Translations under genes and position numbers: made by a program
Notes under the pieces: model-generated
Databases searched by the model: none
What the model was told of the DNA's origin: nothing
The model's input: the letters and a program-made list of their open reading frames with translations, nothing else
In this document: positions 40,595-49,363 of the stretch, piece after piece
Numbering within the stretch: the stretch's first letter is position 1
Layout: every line of letters begins with the position of its first letter
NCBI RefSeq assembly: GCF_025352645.1
Contig: NZ_JANXSO010000150.1
Location: 16,220-80,219, forward strand
DNA length: 64,000 bases
Reading direction: 5' to 3'
Source of the DNA: Iodobacter sp.
GTDB taxonomy: Bacteria > Pseudomonadota > Gammaproteobacteria > Burkholderiales > Chitinibacteraceae

Positions 40595-41797
40595 TTAATC
40601 CAGCAAACCATCGGCCTTAAACATGGCCTTGATCCCCCTGATGGCCTGACGGATACGCGACTCGTTTTCGATTAGAGCAAAGCGTACATAACCATCGCCG
40701 TAGTCACCAAATCCAACGCCTGGTGAGACCGATACTTTGGCTTTTTCTAACAGCAGCTTGGCAAACTCCAGCGAGCCCATCTCGCGGTAAGCTTCAGGCA
40801 GCTCGGCCCAGATATACATCGATGCTTTGGGCTTCTCTACCATCCAGCCCACTTCGTGTAAGCCTTTGACCAGCACATCACGGCGGCTTTGATATTGTGC
40901 GGCGATGTCTTTTACGCACTGTTGATCGCCCTCTAGCGCGGCAATCGCGGCAATTTGCAGCGGCGTAAAGGTGCCGTAATCGTGATAGCTTTTAATCCGC
41001 GCCAAAGCCGCTACCAGATCAGGGTTCCCCACCATAAAACCAATGCGCCAGCCCGCCATATTGTAGCTTTTGGATAAAGTGAAAAATTCGACGGCAATAT
41101 CCTTCGCCCCCGGCACCTGCATAATCGACGGCGCTTTCCAACCATCAAATACAATATCGGCGTAAGCCAAATCGTGTACTACAAAAATATCGTGTTTTTT
41201 AGCCAGCGCGATCACACGTTCAAAAAAATCCAGCTCTACGCATTGCGCCGTTGGGTTGGATGGAAACCCCAAAACAATCATTTTAGGCTTAGGGTAGCTA
41301 CCCTTAATGGCCCGCTCCAGCTCGGCAAAAAAATCTACGCCTGGCGTCAGCGGCACGGAGCGGATATCCGCACCGGCAATCACCGCGCCGTAAATATGAA
41401 TCGGATAACTAGGATCAGGCACCAACACCGTGTCGCCCTTATCCAGCGTTGCCAGCATCAGATGCGCCAGCCCTTCTTTAGAACCGATCGTAACAATCGC
41501 TTCTGAATCCGCATCGATTTCCACCTGATAGCGATCCAAATACCAACGGCTAATCGCCCGGCGTAAGCGCGGAATACCTTTAGAGGTTGAATAGCCATGG
41601 GTATCGGGCCGCTGCACCGCCTCCACCAGCTTGGCCACAATATGCGCAGGCGTGGCCCCGTCTGGGTTGCCCATCGACATATCAATAATGTCCTCGCCAC
41701 GGCGACGAGCCGCCATTTTTAGCTCGGCAGTAATATTAAAAACATAGGGAGGAAGGCGATCGATACGCGCAAAGCTGCGCTTGCCTGAAGCAGACAT
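40595..41797 (-). CDS. alaC: Pyridoxal-phosphate aminotransferase, AlaC-like
   Basis: A 400-residue class I/II aminotransferase. It has the AlaC-like N-terminus ([41 protein letters not shown]), substrate and cofactor motifs [11 protein letters not shown] and [11 protein letters not shown], the PLP lysine in [16 protein letters not shown], and the C-terminal Arg in [16 protein letters not shown]. AlaC converts pyruvate and glutamate to alanine and 2-oxoglutarate. It is monocistronic here. The symbol is by family similarity only. Confidence 0.85.
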   Translation of the reverse strand: MSASGKRSFARIDRLPPYVFNITAELKMAARRRGEDIIDMSMGNPDGATPAHIVAKLVEAVQRPDTHGYSTSKGIPRLRRAISRWYLDRYQVEIDADSEAIVTIGSKEGLAHLMLATLDKGDTVLVPDPSYPIHIYGAVIAGADIRSVPLTPGVDFFAELERAIKGSYPKPKMIVLGFPSNPTAQCVELDFFERVIALAKKHDIFVVHDLAYADIVFDGWKAPSIMQVPGAKDIAVEFFTLSKSYNMAGWRIGFMVGNPDLVAALARIKSYHDYGTFTPLQIAAIAALEGDQQCVKDIAAQYQSRRDVLVKGLHEVGWMVEKPKASMYIWAELPEAYREMGSLEFAKLLLEKAKVSVSPGVGFGDYGDGYVRFALIENESRIRQAIRGIKAMFKADGLLD

Positions 41798-41965
41798 AAA
41801 GTATTCCTTAAACGTAAGCGCCCGGAACCGTCCGAGCGACGCAGGCCAACAGCGGCTGACCTTGGGGCCATGCTAAATGAAATTTAAAAGAAAGGCGAGT
41901 GAGGGCTTAAGGCTGATTTACAGAGTTGATTGTGCAACAGAGCTAAATTTTGAACCACAGCGCCT

Positions 41966-41994
41966 TGTAGGGTGGCTTAGGCTTATAGCCACGC
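41966..41994. repeat. Diverged GTAGGGTGGC/GCCACGC palindrome
   Basis: TGTAGGGTGGC (41966-41976) and GCCACGC (41988-41994) around TTAGGCTTATA resemble the GGGTGGGCA family but with altered inner bases. It lies in the 274-base gap between the aminotransferase and the amidotransferase, next to a CACAGAGAACACA-type sequence (complement of TGTGTTCTCTGTGG near 42031). Confidence 0.5.
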
Positions 41995-42071
41995 GGCACT
42001 ATTAAGCACAAAGATCACCGACCGTCACTATATGTGTTCTCTGTGGCTAAAGGTTTAGCTCGCATCCCTCC

Positions 42072-42761
42072 TCAGCATCCCGCCAACCATTGCCGCAGCA
42101 TTGCCTGCCCTGCTGCGACCGCCATTTCTGCTTTCTGCTGGCTTTCTGCACGCAGTACTGGAATAGAGATGCCCTCTTCATATAACTCGCCGGTATGGCC
42201 GATGAGCCAAGTTTCGATTTGCCTACCGTCCACCTCAGGATGAAACTGTAAACCCAAGCCGTAGTTCCCAATGGCAAAAGCCTGATTAGGCGTTAACAAA
42301 GTACTAGCCAGATGCCGCGCACTCTGCGGTAAATCAAAGGTGTCACCATGCCAATGCAATAACGGCACGCCAGCCAAAGGCGTCAGTGCAGCCCCCTCCC
42401 CCGCATCACTAAGCTGCAGCTGGCCCCAGCCAATTTCTTTTGCCTTACCCGGATACACCTTAGCGCCCAGCGCTGCGGCCATCAGTTGTGCACCAAGACA
42501 GATCCCCAGCGTGGATTTTTGTGCCGCAAGGCGGCTGGCAATACCGCTTATTTCCTCCAGCAAGTAAGGGTAGTCGGCCGTCTGATACACGCCCAGCGGC
42601 CCGCCTAGCACCACAATCAGCGCTGTATTCAGCCACTCATCCTGACTCAGCGCCTGCAGCCCCGCCTGCCGGTATTCGATGAAAAAGCCCTGCTCTAATA
42701 AGACATTCTCAAAGCAGCCTAGGTTTTCAAAAGCGAGATGTTGTAAGGCTATGCATTTCAT
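42072..42761 (-). CDS. Class I glutamine amidotransferase-like protein
   Basis: A 229-residue GATase1 domain protein. The nucleophile elbow is GICLGAQ (Cys88), with the oxyanion strand VVLGGPLGVY before it and the catalytic His/Glu in LQFHPEVDG. The substrate-handling segment LLHWHGDTFDLP is typical of the stand-alone GuaA-like amidotransferases (YfeJ/PuuD-like). There is no synthetase partner next to it, so it may act on gamma-glutamyl compounds. The specific reaction is unknown. Confidence 0.85.
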   Translation of the reverse strand: MKCIALQHLAFENLGCFENVLLEQGFFIEYRQAGLQALSQDEWLNTALIVVLGGPLGVYQTADYPYLLEEISGIASRLAAQKSTLGICLGAQLMAAALGAKVYPGKAKEIGWGQLQLSDAGEGAALTPLAGVPLLHWHGDTFDLPQSARHLASTLLTPNQAFAIGNYGLGLQFHPEVDGRQIETWLIGHTGELYEEGISIPVLRAESQQKAEMAVAAGQAMLRQWLAGC

Positions 42762-42777
42762 AAAATGTCCTTTTTTC

Positions 42778-43077
42778 TAGGGTCTGTTGACGTTTCATTC
42801 ACAATTGCGCTCAGCCGGAAAATGGCTAGGCACAAGGCATGCGACGAAGGCAATAACGAGTTATTTCCGAGGAGCATAACGCAGTGAATGGCCGTTTTCC
42901 GGCCCAGCCCCATTGCTGAGCGAGGAAAAAACCCTCGCACGCTAAGGGTTGGCTACATTTTTGGGGCTGCACGGTGTTAAAAGACGCTCATGGTACTCGT
43001 ACCATGAGCGTCTTTTGCCTTGTTCAGCCCCAAAACTGCAGCCAACGCAGCCTCGAATGAAACGTCAACAGGCCCTA
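42778..43077. mobile_element. 300-bp MITE-like element with nested hairpins
   Basis: The ends are inverted repeats of 23 bases (42778-42800 and 43055-43077) differing at one position; each starts TAGGG(T/C)CTGTTGACG and may include a TA target duplication. Internally, an outer hairpin (GTTGGCTACA... 42949-42969 with 43025-43046) encloses a perfect 18-bp stem with a two-base loop (42979-42996 and 42999-43016, core GACGCTCATGGTAC). A second imperfect stem occupies the left half (CGCTCAGC near 42808 with GCTGAGCG near 42913). There is no transposase. Short frames inside it are not genes. Confidence 0.75.
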
Positions 43078-43149
43078 ATGGTTAATCCAATATTTGCACG
43101 CAACAAGCCATCATAAGTGTGTAATTCGCTGCGGCACACGCTTTAAGCT

Positions 43150-43680
43150 TTAGATTCGGCACTTTTCTACATCGCATTTTAGGGGTTCAAAATTCTCTAC
43201 CACTCTATCCACCGCAATAGGCTCCGCCAGCAAGCGCCCAATGGCCACGCCAAGCTGCAAATCGTCCAGCACGCCAAAGTGTTGCATACGAATCACCCCC
43301 TGACGATCAATCAGCACAAAAGTGGGCGTACCTTGCATGGCATAAGCTTGCATTGTCAGAGGGATTGAGCCCTTATCCGCCGCCTGATCGATGCCCACCG
43401 AAAAAGGAATCCGGTATTCGTGCAAAAACGCCTGCAAGGCATCCGCGCCCATCACCGCGTGATGCTCAAAAACCGTGTGCAGCCCAATCACAAGCAACTC
43501 ATCGGGGGCAAAATTACGGCTTACCGCTACGGCCTGAGGGATACCATGACTCACACAGCCAGGGCAAAGCATCTGAAATGCATGCAGTAAAACAATGCGG
43601 CCGCGTAAGCTTGCCAGCGATTGCACTGGCTGATTAAACCATTGGGAAACCAATAGCTCTGGGGCTTGATGATGAGACAT
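43150..43680 (-). CDS. Redoxin/TlpA-like thiol peroxidase or reductase
   Basis: A 176-residue thioredoxin-fold protein. The active site is CPGC (Cys39, Cys42) after RIVLLHAFQML, followed by IGLHTVFEHH and GTPTFVLIDRQGVIRMQHFG, typical of AhpC/TSA-TlpA hybrids. There is no clear signal peptide, so it is likely cytoplasmic. Two extra cysteines occur at the C-terminus (KCDVEKCRI). It is downstream of an AhpD-like gene on the same strand, suggesting joint action against peroxides. Confidence 0.75.
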   Translation of the reverse strand: MSHHQAPELLVSQWFNQPVQSLASLRGRIVLLHAFQMLCPGCVSHGIPQAVAVSRNFAPDELLVIGLHTVFEHHAVMGADALQAFLHEYRIPFSVGIDQAADKGSIPLTMQAYAMQGTPTFVLIDRQGVIRMQHFGVLDDLQLGVAIGRLLAEPIAVDRVVENFEPLKCDVEKCRI

Positions 43681-43727
43681 TTTACTTTCCTTTTTTTGTA
43701 GGCAGGGCGCTAGCCCTGCCGCCTTAT

Positions 43728-44273
43728 TTAAGCCACTGGGTTCAGCTTTACCTCAGGAAAATCAACCGGCACCTGAAACGCTACATTTACGTAATTGGTA
43801 AATAAATTCAGCGCCACATGCGCAAGAATTTCGACGATATGCTCGTCATCAAAACCTGCTGTGCGCAACGCCTGCACATCGCCATCGCTCAATTGCCCGC
43901 GCTCTTTCACCAGTTTTAATGCAAAACTCAATGCTGCCAAGGTTTTGCCATCAGTAGACTGCCCAGCTTGCGCGGCGGCCATTTCAGACTTACTTAGCCC
44001 CGCATTCACCCCCAACATGGTGTGCGCGGCGAGGCAATATTCGCAACGATTGTAATCCGCCACCGCTACGGCGATTTGCTCACCTAATTTTGCACCCAGC
44101 ACTCCAGTGCCCAAGGCAGCGAAAGCAGACCACATGCTTTTCAGCGCAGCGGGTGAGTTGGCTACCGCCCTGAACATATTCGGCGTGGCACCAAAAGCGC
44201 CGTGGATTTGATCCAGCAATTGCTTACGATCGGCCGTTGTTTCGACGGCACTAACAAGATTTACGCGTGACAT
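43728..44273 (-). CDS. Carboxymuconolactone decarboxylase / AhpD-like alkylhydroperoxidase
   Basis: A 181-residue all-helical protein of the CMD family. The redox motif is CEYCLAAH (Cys77, Cys80, His84) with Glu65 in KLGEQIAVAVA, the arrangement of AhpD-type peroxidases. A palindrome matching one upstream of the marR gene lies about 190 bases before its start, suggesting shared control by the adjacent MarR protein. A redoxin gene follows. Confidence 0.82.
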   Translation of the reverse strand: MSRVNLVSAVETTADRKQLLDQIHGAFGATPNMFRAVANSPAALKSMWSAFAALGTGVLGAKLGEQIAVAVADYNRCEYCLAAHTMLGVNAGLSKSEMAAAQAGQSTDGKTLAALSFALKLVKERGQLSDGDVQALRTAGFDDEHIVEILAHVALNLFTNYVNVAFQVPVDFPEVKLNPVA

Positions 44274-44463
44274 ATTTGATTCTCCAAAAAATTAAACGAC
44301 AGGCAGGCACTACAAAAAGAACGACTCACTGACCCAGCAACGACAGATTTCCTGACGCCACCTTGAACACACTCACCACACAGGAGTGAATGAATGCTCT
44401 CCTTATGCGCAGGGCAGCGCTTACTCCATCAAACCCCACGTTAATTGCAAACCACGCGCATTA

Positions 44464-44480
44464 AATTAGGAATCCTAATT
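44464..44480. promoter_or_regulatory. Candidate MarR operator upstream of AhpD gene
   Basis: AATTAGGA (44464-44471), a central A, and TCCTAATT (44473-44480) form a perfect 8-bp-arm palindrome. A related sequence (right arm identical) lies at 45182-45198 on the other side of the marR gene. Two similar palindromes flanking a MarR-family gene are the usual pattern of operators. Confidence 0.55.
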
Positions 44481-44500
44481 AATTAGCGCAAAAAAACACT

Positions 44501-45151
44501 CTAAATATCTAGCCAGTTACGATTTACCACCTGCTCATCGGCCGCGATATGTTCGGGGCAATCAAGGCGCAATAAAGCCTTGGGCAAGGCCGCATCAACC
44601 AAGCGGCAATGATGCGGTGCTGCTGGATCTGCATGCACGCCAGCAGCAAAATATTTACAGCTGACACAAGCGCGGATTTCCGGAAAACGTTCCGCCCGCT
44701 GCAACTGGCCGATTAAAGCCAGCAAAGCGCTAAACAGCTCACTTTGCGCAGACTCTGGCAAGCCCTCTACCGCAACACTTGCAAACTGCATCGCAGTCGT
44801 CAGCCTTTGTGCCAGCTCATGCCCAGCGGGTGTCAGCTTTAAGGCAACGGCCCGACCATCATCGGCTGCTTTTACTTTCTCCAGCAATCCTTTAGATGAC
44901 AAAGATGCCACCGAATCACTCGCTGTGGCGGTAGTTACACCCAGTTGCTGTGCCATCCAAGACAATCGCACCCCCTCGCGGCGGCCGTGCAAAATCTCCA
45001 GTACGTCCAGCTGAGTAGGGTTTAAGCCCTCTGCCGTGGCAAATTGCCATGCACCGGTGCGCAGCACCGAGGAGATGCGGGAGATTGCACTGATAATTCT
45101 TTCACTCCTTGCCGGAGTATCACGCCAAGGGGAGGTTTGATCGTTGTCCAT
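44501..45151 (-). CDS. MarR family transcriptional regulator with Cys/His C-terminal tail
   Basis: A 216-residue regulator. The winged helix-turn-helix is visible at residues ~45-115 (LNPTQLDVLEILHGRREGVRLSWMAQQLGVTTATASDSVASL then KAADDGRAVALKLTPAG). Beyond the usual MarR length there is a tail with Cys162, Cys165, His180-His181, Cys182, Cys198 and His201, which could bind a metal or iron-sulfur cluster or sense oxidants. It lies beside peroxide-related genes and is bordered by operator-like palindromes, so it likely represses itself and them. Confidence 0.82.
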   Translation of the reverse strand: MDNDQTSPWRDTPARSERIISAISRISSVLRTGAWQFATAEGLNPTQLDVLEILHGRREGVRLSWMAQQLGVTTATASDSVASLSSKGLLEKVKAADDGRAVALKLTPAGHELAQRLTTAMQFASVAVEGLPESAQSELFSALLALIGQLQRAERFPEIRACVSCKYFAAGVHADPAAPHHCRLVDAALPKALLRLDCPEHIAADEQVVNRNWLDI

Positions 45152-45181
45152 ACCCCCATCATGCTACGGCCCAAAACAATT

Positions 45182-45198
45182 GTAAAGGATTCCTAATT
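45182..45198. promoter_or_regulatory. Candidate MarR operator upstream of marR
   Basis: GTAAAGGA, T, TCCTAATT: the right arm equals that of 44464-44480 and five of eight bases of the left arm match. It lies about 30 bases upstream of the marR start, where a repressor would block transcription of its own gene. Confidence 0.45.
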
Positions 45199-45306
45199 AA
45201 TATTTAAAAATATGCTCTTGGCTTGAGCACTAAAGTACCAGCCTCACCCTGAACTTAGAAACACCTACTCCGCCAACAGACCACCAAGGGCGAATACGCC
45301 ATAAGT

Positions 45307-45543
45307 GTGCTAAAAATTGTAGCTTTTTCTGACGTTTTTCAGAGTGGCAACCCCGCTGGAGTCGTGCCTTACGTTGTATTACCTAATGCCGCAACAATGC
45401 AACGCGGCTACGGCGGGGTAATCAACGTCATACAAGGTAAAGACATGCGCACAGGTGCCACCCTACATTTTCTCATGCCGCTAAAATTCGCCTTTACGCA
45501 TAGCACTACATCGCGATTTATTCTATTTAACAACTCAATTTGA
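45307..45543 (+). pseudogene. Possible PhzF-family remnant with internal deletion
   Basis: The 78-codon frame starts LKIVAFSDVFQSGNPAGVVPYVVLPNAATMQR, resembling the N-terminus of PhzF-like isomerases (DxFxxGNPAxVV and an LPxAxxMQ segment). Then GVINVIQGKDMRTGATLHF resembles the PhzF C-terminal INVxQGxDMG motif. About 180 residues between these would be missing. There is no clear Shine-Dalgarno. It is best read as a decayed gene; a chance frame is the alternative. Confidence 0.3.
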
Positions 45544-45789
45544 TAAAAAAAACAAAAAACGCCTACTCTCACGAAACAAACGCCATCATTTTTTTATCAA
45601 AATAGTATTTACTTGTTATTCACAGCACACTCAAAATTTATTGACTAGAGTAGATTCACGCACAATAACAGCCCATCCATTTCCTTTAAAAACATACAGC
45701 TTATGCCCGCTCTGGCTTTAATTGCCATGGTATTGCTGCGTGCGTTATCCAGATCGTTTTAATCACTCACTTTATTCTTGGAGTAAATA

Positions 45790-46857
45790 ATGATTTTTAA
45801 AAAAGGATTTCGCACGTATATCACAATACTGGCTGCAGCCTTAGGTTTTGCAAGCAGTGCAAATGCCCAGGATGTAGCGGTTAGCTTAAGCTTTGATAAA
45901 AATACTTCATCAGAAAATGATGATGTATTTGTCAATGTCACCATGAAAAACACCACTTCAACTCCGCAATATATTCTGAAATGGCATACGCCTTTTATTG
46001 CGTCACAAGAAGCTTTATTTGATGTTTATCGGGACGGCGTAAAGGTGAATTACCTTGGCCCTATGGTAAAGCGCCCTGCTCCAATTGCTAGTGATTTTTT
46101 TGAGCTAAAACCTGGCGCAATCTATCAGCAAAAAGTGGAATTATCCTCACTTTATGATATGCGCGTTAGTGGTAATTACACGATTCAATACCATGCTAAT
46201 GAGCCGCATGCTTTAGCCGATAAAAAATCAAGCGGCATTAGCCAAGAAGCGCTAATTGCCCCTTCAGATAGCGTTAATATCTGGATTAACGGCAGCATGC
46301 CACGCGGTAGTGTGATCAATGAGCAGACACCTGAATCTTTTGCCGGTGGCGCACTCACTTTAAGCCAGTGCTCCGCATCGCAAACTGCCTTGGTTAAATC
46401 AGCCTTTAGCGCAGCGCAAACCATGTCCCAAAATGGGGATAGCTATCTGCAAGCGGGCACCAATAGCCTGCGTTACAGCACGTGGTTTGGCAAATACGAC
46501 TCAGCCCGCTATAGCACGGTGAAAAGCCACTATGTGGCGATTAAAGATGCGTTTTTAAATAAGGCAGTAACCGTGGATTGTGGCTGCAAAGACACTTACT
46601 TTGCCTACGTTTACCCCAACCAGCCTTACAAAATCTATGTTTGCAACGCATTTTGGACAGCGCCTCTAACGGGTACAGACTCCAAAGGCGGCACTTTAGT
46701 GCATGAAATGAGCCATTTCTATGCGGTGGCCTCCACCAAAGACAATGTTTATGGCCAATCTGGCGCTAAAAAACTGGCCATTAGTGACCCAGCCAAAGCC
46801 ATTGCCAACGCCGATAGCCATGAGTACTTTGTAGAAAACACCCCAAGTCAGCCTTAA
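45790..46857 (+). CDS. Secreted M35-family (peptidyl-Lys type) metalloendopeptidase
   Basis: A 355-residue protein with GGAG before the ATG and a signal peptide ending ASSANA. An N-terminal beta domain (residues ~25-165) precedes the catalytic domain. HEMSH at 305-309 is the zinc motif, followed by the aspzincin-type third ligand region (NADSHEYF, Asp in NADS) and YGQSGA. Four cysteines (ASQTALVK... region, VDCGCKD, YVCNA) could form disulfides. The layout resembles LysN/AhyaMep-type peptidases that cut before lysine; that specificity is inferred. It is likely exported and possibly a type II secretion substrate. Confidence 0.82.
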   Translation: MIFKKGFRTYITILAAALGFASSANAQDVAVSLSFDKNTSSENDDVFVNVTMKNTTSTPQYILKWHTPFIASQEALFDVYRDGVKVNYLGPMVKRPAPIASDFFELKPGAIYQQKVELSSLYDMRVSGNYTIQYHANEPHALADKKSSGISQEALIAPSDSVNIWINGSMPRGSVINEQTPESFAGGALTLSQCSASQTALVKSAFSAAQTMSQNGDSYLQAGTNSLRYSTWFGKYDSARYSTVKSHYVAIKDAFLNKAVTVDCGCKDTYFAYVYPNQPYKIYVCNAFWTAPLTGTDSKGGTLVHEMSHFYAVASTKDNVYGQSGAKKLAISDPAKAIANADSHEYFVENTPSQP

Positions 46858-47004
46858 GCCAACTAGCCGGTGAACAACCTTTGCTCACCGGCCCCGCCAG
46901 AAATGTCTTCGTCATAAATCTTACCCATTAGTGAAACTTAATATTGATAGTCTGCGCATCTGCTCAAGCCGCCCTCCCCCTATAGAAGCTCAAAGGATCT
47001 ATTG

Positions 47005-48018
47005 ATGAAACTTGCTTATATTGCCGCAGCCGCTCTTTGCCTTTCTGCGATTACTGCCCAAGCTTGGGATCAGACTACGCATAAGCGCATTGTGCTAGAT
47101 GCGATGGCCTTTATTAAAAACAACCCCAACAGCAATCAGTATCAGAAACTGGCCACGGGTATTAACAAAGCAGGCTTTAGCTGGGAGCAGTTTGCCGATG
47201 CCGTGGGCCAAGGCGCTTACGATGTGGATGACTTTGCCGATACTTACCTCTGTGGCGCCACCACGGGCAGCTGTCAGATTTCACCGGTCTATAGCACGCT
47301 TAAAATTGCCCAGTACACTTCTTACTGGCACTTTCAAAACCATACCGCTGGCGCTGATGTGCATGGTAATAAATTTGGTGGCTACAACTACGCCAAGCTA
47401 ACCGTGGCAGGCGATATCGACAAGCTAGCTAAAACTTGGCTGATTGGTGATTATCTGGATGATGGTCCTGGCGGATTAAAAGGCTGGTTTGGCGACAGCT
47501 CCAAATACAATAGCTACGGCCTCACCGAAGCCCATTACCGCTTGGGCGGCACATCTACTGCCAATATGTACGCCGATTTTGAAACCATGCCATTTCAGCC
47601 GATGGATAATCTGGGCCAGTACTGGTGGCAGCAGTTTTTAGCCAAACCCAGCGCCCAGACGCTTGGTTTTGTGATGCACACCACCGATTTATTACAGCCC
47701 CACCATACTTGGACCACCTCTGCCAATAATCACTCCGGCTGGGAAACATGGGTGAAGGATTATTACGATTCTGAGCAGCTAAATAACCCAGCGTTAGTTA
47801 GCGCAGCTTTAAAAGACTTCAGCCCGCTTAGCCCTAGCGACACCGATATTCGCCCGCTTCTCACCGAAGGCGGCACCTATTCCTATAAAAATGGCGGCAT
47901 TGTTTTATCCTCCACCGATCATGGCGATCGGGTGCGGGTGGCCAAGCAAATGATTCCCCACGCCATTGCTATGGTTGTGCATCTATTAAATCGCTCTGCC
48001 GAGCGCCTTGCCCAATAG
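47005..48018 (+). CDS. Secreted zinc-dependent phospholipase C-like enzyme
   Basis: The ATG at 47005 has AAAGGA and gives 337 residues. The signal peptide ends ITAQA, so the mature protein would begin with Trp (WDQTTHKRIVLDAM), as in the zinc PLC/P1 nuclease fold where Trp1 and a nearby His bind zinc. Further ligand-like residues appear in YDVDDFAD, YWHFQNH and the segment VMHTTDLLQPHHTW...NNHSGWETW, which parallels the HxxxDxxxPxH...GHxxFE pattern of clostridial alpha-toxin. Lipid substrate is not proven. The gene is 10 bases before a parvulin gene and 147 bases after an M35 peptidase gene. Confidence 0.78.
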   Translation: MKLAYIAAAALCLSAITAQAWDQTTHKRIVLDAMAFIKNNPNSNQYQKLATGINKAGFSWEQFADAVGQGAYDVDDFADTYLCGATTGSCQISPVYSTLKIAQYTSYWHFQNHTAGADVHGNKFGGYNYAKLTVAGDIDKLAKTWLIGDYLDDGPGGLKGWFGDSSKYNSYGLTEAHYRLGGTSTANMYADFETMPFQPMDNLGQYWWQQFLAKPSAQTLGFVMHTTDLLQPHHTWTTSANNHSGWETWVKDYYDSEQLNNPALVSAALKDFSPLSPSDTDIRPLLTEGGTYSYKNGGIVLSSTDHGDRVRVAKQMIPHAIAMVVHLLNRSAERLAQ

Positions 48019-48028
48019 GATGCCCAAG

Positions 48029-49363
48029 ATGTTTAAGCTTTTTGCCGGTTTAGCCCTCAGCCTTGCCAGTGTCTGTGCTCAGGCGCAAGTTTTCTACCAG
48101 CTGCAAAACAATGCGCTGGCGGCCAAGATCAATGCAGAAGAGTTGTACCGCTTTAGCTTAGACAATATGCAGCAGCTGGCCGGCGGGAAAGCGCCGCTTT
48201 CCCGAACGACTTTGCTGGCGCAAATGCTAAGCCAGCGACTACTAGCGGCAGAGGCACGGCGGCTATACCCGCCTGAAGTATTGCACCCCGCCAGCCGTAT
48301 CGCCTTTGCCCGAGATGTGGCTATTGAAAATCGGCTGGCTTCCTCCCTAAGAGCGCTGTATGGCAAAGAGCTAGATCAGGCGGTTAAAACCCTGCCTAGT
48401 GGCACGCTCAAAACACTAATTCAGGAAGAAAACACCCTAAGTGCCAGCCAGCAGCAGGCTATTTTTGGCTCTCCCGCACAAACCACGCTGGAATACGCTT
48501 TAAAGCCTGCGCAAATTAATCTGGCCAAGCAAGGCAGCCTTTTGCGCTATCAGCTGCCAAATGGCCAGAAAGGCAACCTTTCTCTCTACGATATTTACCA
48601 CCGCCAAAATGTGCAGGGGCGAATCGAGCTATACGCAGCGAATCAGCCCTATCTAAGCCAACAGCTGCAAATTGCCTTGGCCAACCTGTTTACTCTTTAT
48701 TGGGCGGAGCAAAAGTTTGGCTCGGCGGCCGTGAGCGACTACCGCCGCAGCTTAAACGATCAGGAAGACGCTGAAGCGCTGATGAAAATCTATGGCATTG
48801 GTGATCAACACGATAGCAGCGATTTCTTAGATGCCTTAGCCAAAAAGGTGAGCAAGGCCGAGGTGCAAGCTTACTATCTAGCGCATAAAGCGCAATTTAA
48901 ACGCATCGCCAAGGTAAAAGCGCGCCATATCCGTGTGGCGGATGAAGCACTAGCTAAAAAGCTGATCCTTAGGCTAAAAAATGGTGAAGATTTTGCCAGC
49001 CTTGCAAAGCAATACTCCATTGCAGACAGTGCCAAAGAAGGCGGTGATTTGGGCTGGATTGTGCATCAAGGCACACTAAGCTGGCTGGCACAGATTGCAT
49101 TTAGTCAAACAGAGCTTTCCCAGGCCTTTCGGGCTCCGGTGGGGCCAGACGACGCAGCCAGCTGGGACATCATCAAAACCGAGCAACGCGTAGAAGACTA
49201 TCAAAGCGCCAGCTCAGAAGCGGTGCGCTACGCCGCCAGCGCCGAAATCGCCCATCAAAAAGCCTCACAACAGTTAAATGCCCTGCTACAACAACAGTGG
49301 CAAAACGCCAAGATTGAAGTCAGCCCAGCAGTAGGCAAGCTGACACGGCAGGTTTTGGAATGA
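48029..49363 (+). CDS. Periplasmic parvulin-type peptidyl-prolyl isomerase
   Basis: The ATG at 48029 (MFKLFAGLALSLASVCAQAQ) has AGGA eight bases upstream and gives 444 residues; ATG 48020 is an alternative. The N-terminal helical chaperone region (about residues 20-290) is SurA/PrsA-like. The PpiC rotamase domain (about 292-390: KVKARHIRVADEALAKKLILRLKNGEDFASLAKQYSIADSAKEGGDLGW) is complete but followed by an atypical C-terminus. It abuts the PLC-like gene and overlaps the next gene by four bases, suggesting a dedicated foldase. No membrane anchor besides the signal peptide. Confidence 0.8.
   Translation: MFKLFAGLALSLASVCAQAQVFYQLQNNALAAKINAEELYRFSLDNMQQLAGGKAPLSRTTLLAQMLSQRLLAAEARRLYPPEVLHPASRIAFARDVAIENRLASSLRALYGKELDQAVKTLPSGTLKTLIQEENTLSASQQQAIFGSPAQTTLEYALKPAQINLAKQGSLLRYQLPNGQKGNLSLYDIYHRQNVQGRIELYAANQPYLSQQLQIALANLFTLYWAEQKFGSAAVSDYRRSLNDQEDAEALMKIYGIGDQHDSSDFLDALAKKVSKAEVQAYYLAHKAQFKRIAKVKARHIRVADEALAKKLILRLKNGEDFASLAKQYSIADSAKEGGDLGWIVHQGTLSWLAQIAFSQTELSQAFRAPVGPDDAASWDIIKTEQRVEDYQSASSEAVRYAASAEIAHQKASQQLNALLQQQWQNAKIEVSPAVGKLTRQVLE

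Noticed and set aside
42758..42940. Minus-strand frame covering the left half of the MITE-like element
   Set aside because: It follows the inverted repeats of the element and has no family features or Shine-Dalgarno.
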